A DNA stretch of 7,776 nucleotides, taken from Acidobacteriota bacterium. Lineage in GTDB: Bacteria; Acidobacteriota; Vicinamibacteria; Fen-336. The translations under genes were made by a program, and so were the position numbers. The notes beneath the pieces are model-generated. The model was not told where the DNA came from. It saw only the letters and a program-made list of their open reading frames with translations, and made no database searches. The DNA is taken from contig PMCG01000139.1 in the NCBI GenBank assembly GCA_003155335.1, positions 7,347 to 15,122 on the forward strand. The letters are read 5' to 3'. Shown piece by piece: positions 6,382 to 7,776 of the stretch; the stretch's first letter is position 1; each line of letters begins with the position of its first letter.

Positions 6382-7494
6382 TCAGGCTGCGTAGAACGCG
6401 CGTGTCTCTCGTGCCACGCGGTCGCGCCATTCCTCCGGCAGCTCGGGATACAGCGGTATCGAGAGAACCTGGTGGCAGAGTCTCTCGGACACCGGCAGCT
6501 CGCCAGACGGTGGGACTTGCGCGAGGGCCTGTTGGCGGTGCAACGGTTTGGGGTAGTGCACTGCCGTGGCGATGCCACAGCGGGCCAGATGCGCCTGTAG
6601 GCCGTCACGGTCCTGGGCTCGCAGGGTGTAGAGATACCAGGAGGAGCGGCAGCCGGGTCGTTCGGAGGGCGGGCTGAGAGCAGGGATGCCTGCGAGCGCC
6701 GCGCTGTAGGCCTGAGCGTGGCCGCGTCGTGCCTCGATCCAGCCGTCCAGGTGGCGCAGCTTGACGCGGAGCACGGCAGCCTGAACCGCGTCGAGGCGGC
6801 TGTTCGTCCCGACCACCGAGTGCTCGTAGCGCTGCGTCGTGGTGCCGTGATTGGCAATGCAGCGCACGCGGTCGATGAAGTCGCGGTCGCCCGATGTGAC
6901 CATTCCGGCATCGCCAAAGGCTCCCAGGTTCTTGCTGGGATAGAAGCTGAAGCAGGCGGAATGGCCGAGCGCGCCGACCCGGCGTCCCTGGAGCGTGGCG
7001 CCGTGCGCCTGGGCTGCGTCCTCGAGCACCGGGAGTCCGTGGCGTTCCGCGATCTCGCGAATGGCGGTCATGTCAGCGGGGTGGCCGTAGAGATGGACGG
7101 GCAGGATCAGCTTCGTCTTTGGAGTGATCGCGTCTGCCAGGCGCCTCGGGTCCATCGTGCCAGTCTCAGGCTCGACGTCCACGAAGACCGGGCGCGCCCC
7201 ATTGAGCAGTATCGCCTCCGCCGTGGCGACGTAGGTGTTGGCCACCGTGACGACGTCGTCGCCTGGACCGATGTCATAGGCGCGCAAGCACACTGTCAGG
7301 GCGTCTGTGCCGTTCGCCACGCCGCAGGCATGGGCGACCCCGCAGTAGGCAGCGAACTCCTGCTCGAAGCCACGGCACTCATCGCCGCCGATGTACCGGC
7401 CGGATTCGAGAACGCGCAGCACAACCGGCTCGATCTCGGAACGGATTCGTTCGTACTGCGCGGCCAGATCCAGGATGGGTATGGGCTGCTCCAT
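6382..7494 (-). CDS. DegT/DnrJ/EryC1/StrS-family PLP-dependent sugar aminotransferase
   Basis: This family transfers an amino group, usually from glutamate, to a keto group on a nucleotide-activated sugar. The products go into surface polysaccharide, glycan or antibiotic amino sugars. The protein is 370 aa, the usual length. Motifs are an N-terminal IPILDLAAQY (5-14), SGRYIGG (31-37), the phosphate-binding GVANGTDAL (58-66), VLEDAAQAHGA (156-166, with D159 facing the pyridine nitrogen) and the Schiff-base lysine K188 in CFSFYPSKNLGAFGDAGMV. VHYPKPLH lies near the C-terminus. The start is ATG 7494 with GGAG five bases upstream; a longer in-frame extension to 7569 is low-complexity and unlike the family. 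The exact sugar cannot be read from sequence. No other sugar-biosynthesis gene is visible next to it. Confidence 0.93.
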   Translation of the reverse strand: MEQPIPILDLAAQYERIRSEIEPVVLRVLESGRYIGGDECRGFEQEFAAYCGVAHACGVANGTDALTVCLRAYDIGPGDDVVTVANTYVATAEAILLNGARPVFVDVEPETGTMDPRRLADAITPKTKLILPVHLYGHPADMTAIREIAERHGLPVLEDAAQAHGATLQGRRVGALGHSACFSFYPSKNLGAFGDAGMVTSGDRDFIDRVRCIANHGTTTQRYEHSVVGTNSRLDAVQAAVLRVKLRHLDGWIEARRGHAQAYSAALAGIPALSPPSERPGCRSSWYLYTLRAQDRDGLQAHLARCGIATAVHYPKPLHRQQALAQVPPSGELPVSERLCHQVLSIPLYPELPEEWRDRVARETRAFYAA

Positions 7495-7549
7495 CGTTTC
7501 TCCGTGGGCACGCACTGGCGAGGTCGAACGCCTTTGTGAGCGCCGCGAG

Positions 7550-7578
7550 ACTGTAGCGCCTTTGACCACGCGTCACAA
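7550..7578 (-). promoter_or_regulatory. Candidate sigma-70 promoter for the aminotransferase gene
   Basis: On the minus strand TTGTGA (7578-7573) and TACAGT (7555-7550) are exactly 17 bases apart. The predicted start near 7543 gives a leader of about 50 bases before the ATG at 7494. That leader contains the GGAG ribosome-binding site at 7503-7500. Both hexamers match four of six consensus positions, so this is plausible but unproven. Confidence 0.45.
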
Positions 7579-7660
7579 TCGGCTGCACTCGTCCACATGA
7601 CCCATTCCCCTTGCACCCCGCGTAGTGGCCCATCCATCGCACACAGGTTCAGTATCTGCA

Positions 7661-7689
7661 TCCGCACACCCTGTCAGGTGTGTCACGGA
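7661..7689. repeat. Inverted repeat / hairpin in the 225-base gap
   Basis: CACACC (7665-7670) and GGTGTG (7677-7682) form a six-pair stem with loop CTGTCA. The flanks TCCG (7661-7664) and CGGA (7686-7689) can add four more pairs across a three-base bulge. It lies 31 bases past the stop codon of the minus-strand gene at the right edge, so it may be that gene's 3' hairpin. No T tract follows. The rest of the 7495-7719 gap shows only the promoter listed separately. Confidence 0.4.
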
Positions 7690-7719
7690 TCATTCTGAGC
7701 GAGCTTACAGGTCAGTGCA

Positions 7720-7776
7720 CTACTCGCCGATCACCTTGACCAGGACGCGCTTGGGGCGGCGGCCGTCGAACTCGCC
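7720..7776 (-). CDS. C-terminal end of an unidentified protein
   Basis: The right edge carries an open minus-strand frame ending GEFDGRRPKRVLVKVIGE followed by TAG at 7722-7720. The frame has GC-rich third positions and a basic, beta-strand-like ending, as expected for a real protein terminus. Eighteen residues are too few to assign a family, and I do not recognise it. It is oriented with the aminotransferase but separated from it by 225 bases with a promoter, so it is probably a separate transcription unit. Confidence 0.5.
   Translation of the reverse strand, partial: GEFDGRRPKRVLVKVIGE

Noticed and set aside
6718..7539. 273-codon open frame on the plus strand antisense to the aminotransferase
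   Set aside because: It mirrors the aminotransferase codons, shows no family motif, and the opposite strand has an intact PLP-lysine motif with a ribosome-binding site and start.
7495..7569. 25-codon N-terminal extension of the aminotransferase
   Set aside because: The extension is basic and unlike the family. The ATG at 7494 has GGAG at proper distance, and the candidate -10 at 7550-7555 would lie inside the extended gene.

Overview
The window reads as a housekeeping segment of a GC-rich bacterial chromosome. Most coding regions end in G or C at the third codon position, and spacing between genes is tight. The combination of MutS, TsaB, RimI, ZapA, a 6S RNA directly behind zapA, ThiL and GatCA fits a member of the former Deltaproteobacteria or a neighbouring lineage (Myxococcota, Desulfobacterota and Binatota are candidates). 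That placement is an inference from gene content and composition, not from a phylogeny.

Layout. Positions 1-146 hold the N-terminus of mutS on the minus strand, running off the left edge. A 75-base divergent gap follows. The plus-strand block then runs tsaB - rimI - zapA - 6S RNA - thiL - DUF2062 membrane protein (222-3652). It meets a minus-strand block convergently, with only 41 bases between stop codons. Read in transcription order from the right edge, the minus block is: the last 18 codons of an unidentified gene (7776-7720), a 225-base gap, a DegT-family sugar aminotransferase (7494-6382), a 158-base gap, gatC, gatA and a putative metal-dependent hydrolase (6223-3694). The last three overlap by 1 and 4 bases and look like one translationally coupled operon.

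How the genes relate. TsaB is the scaffold for t6A37 tRNA modification, and its usual neighbour RimI acetylates protein N-termini. ZapA bundles FtsZ, and 6S RNA binds the housekeeping RNA polymerase. ThiL makes thiamine diphosphate. GatC and GatA are two of the three subunits of the tRNA-dependent amidotransferase; gatB is not in the window. The aminotransferase belongs to families that build amino sugars for surface polysaccharides, but no other sugar gene is visible.

The most rewarding find is the 6S RNA at about 1880-2065. It has a good promoter, a closing stem, a long apical arm and the small 3' bubble hairpin, and it explains the only long stretch between plus-strand genes. Other points worth checking are probable CTG starts for tsaB and thiL, a nearly leaderless promoter for gatC, tiny leader ORFs before zapA, and the uncharacterised hydrolase coupled to gatA. 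I found no phage, transposon, CRISPR or defence genes, and nothing that amounts to a new multi-gene system.
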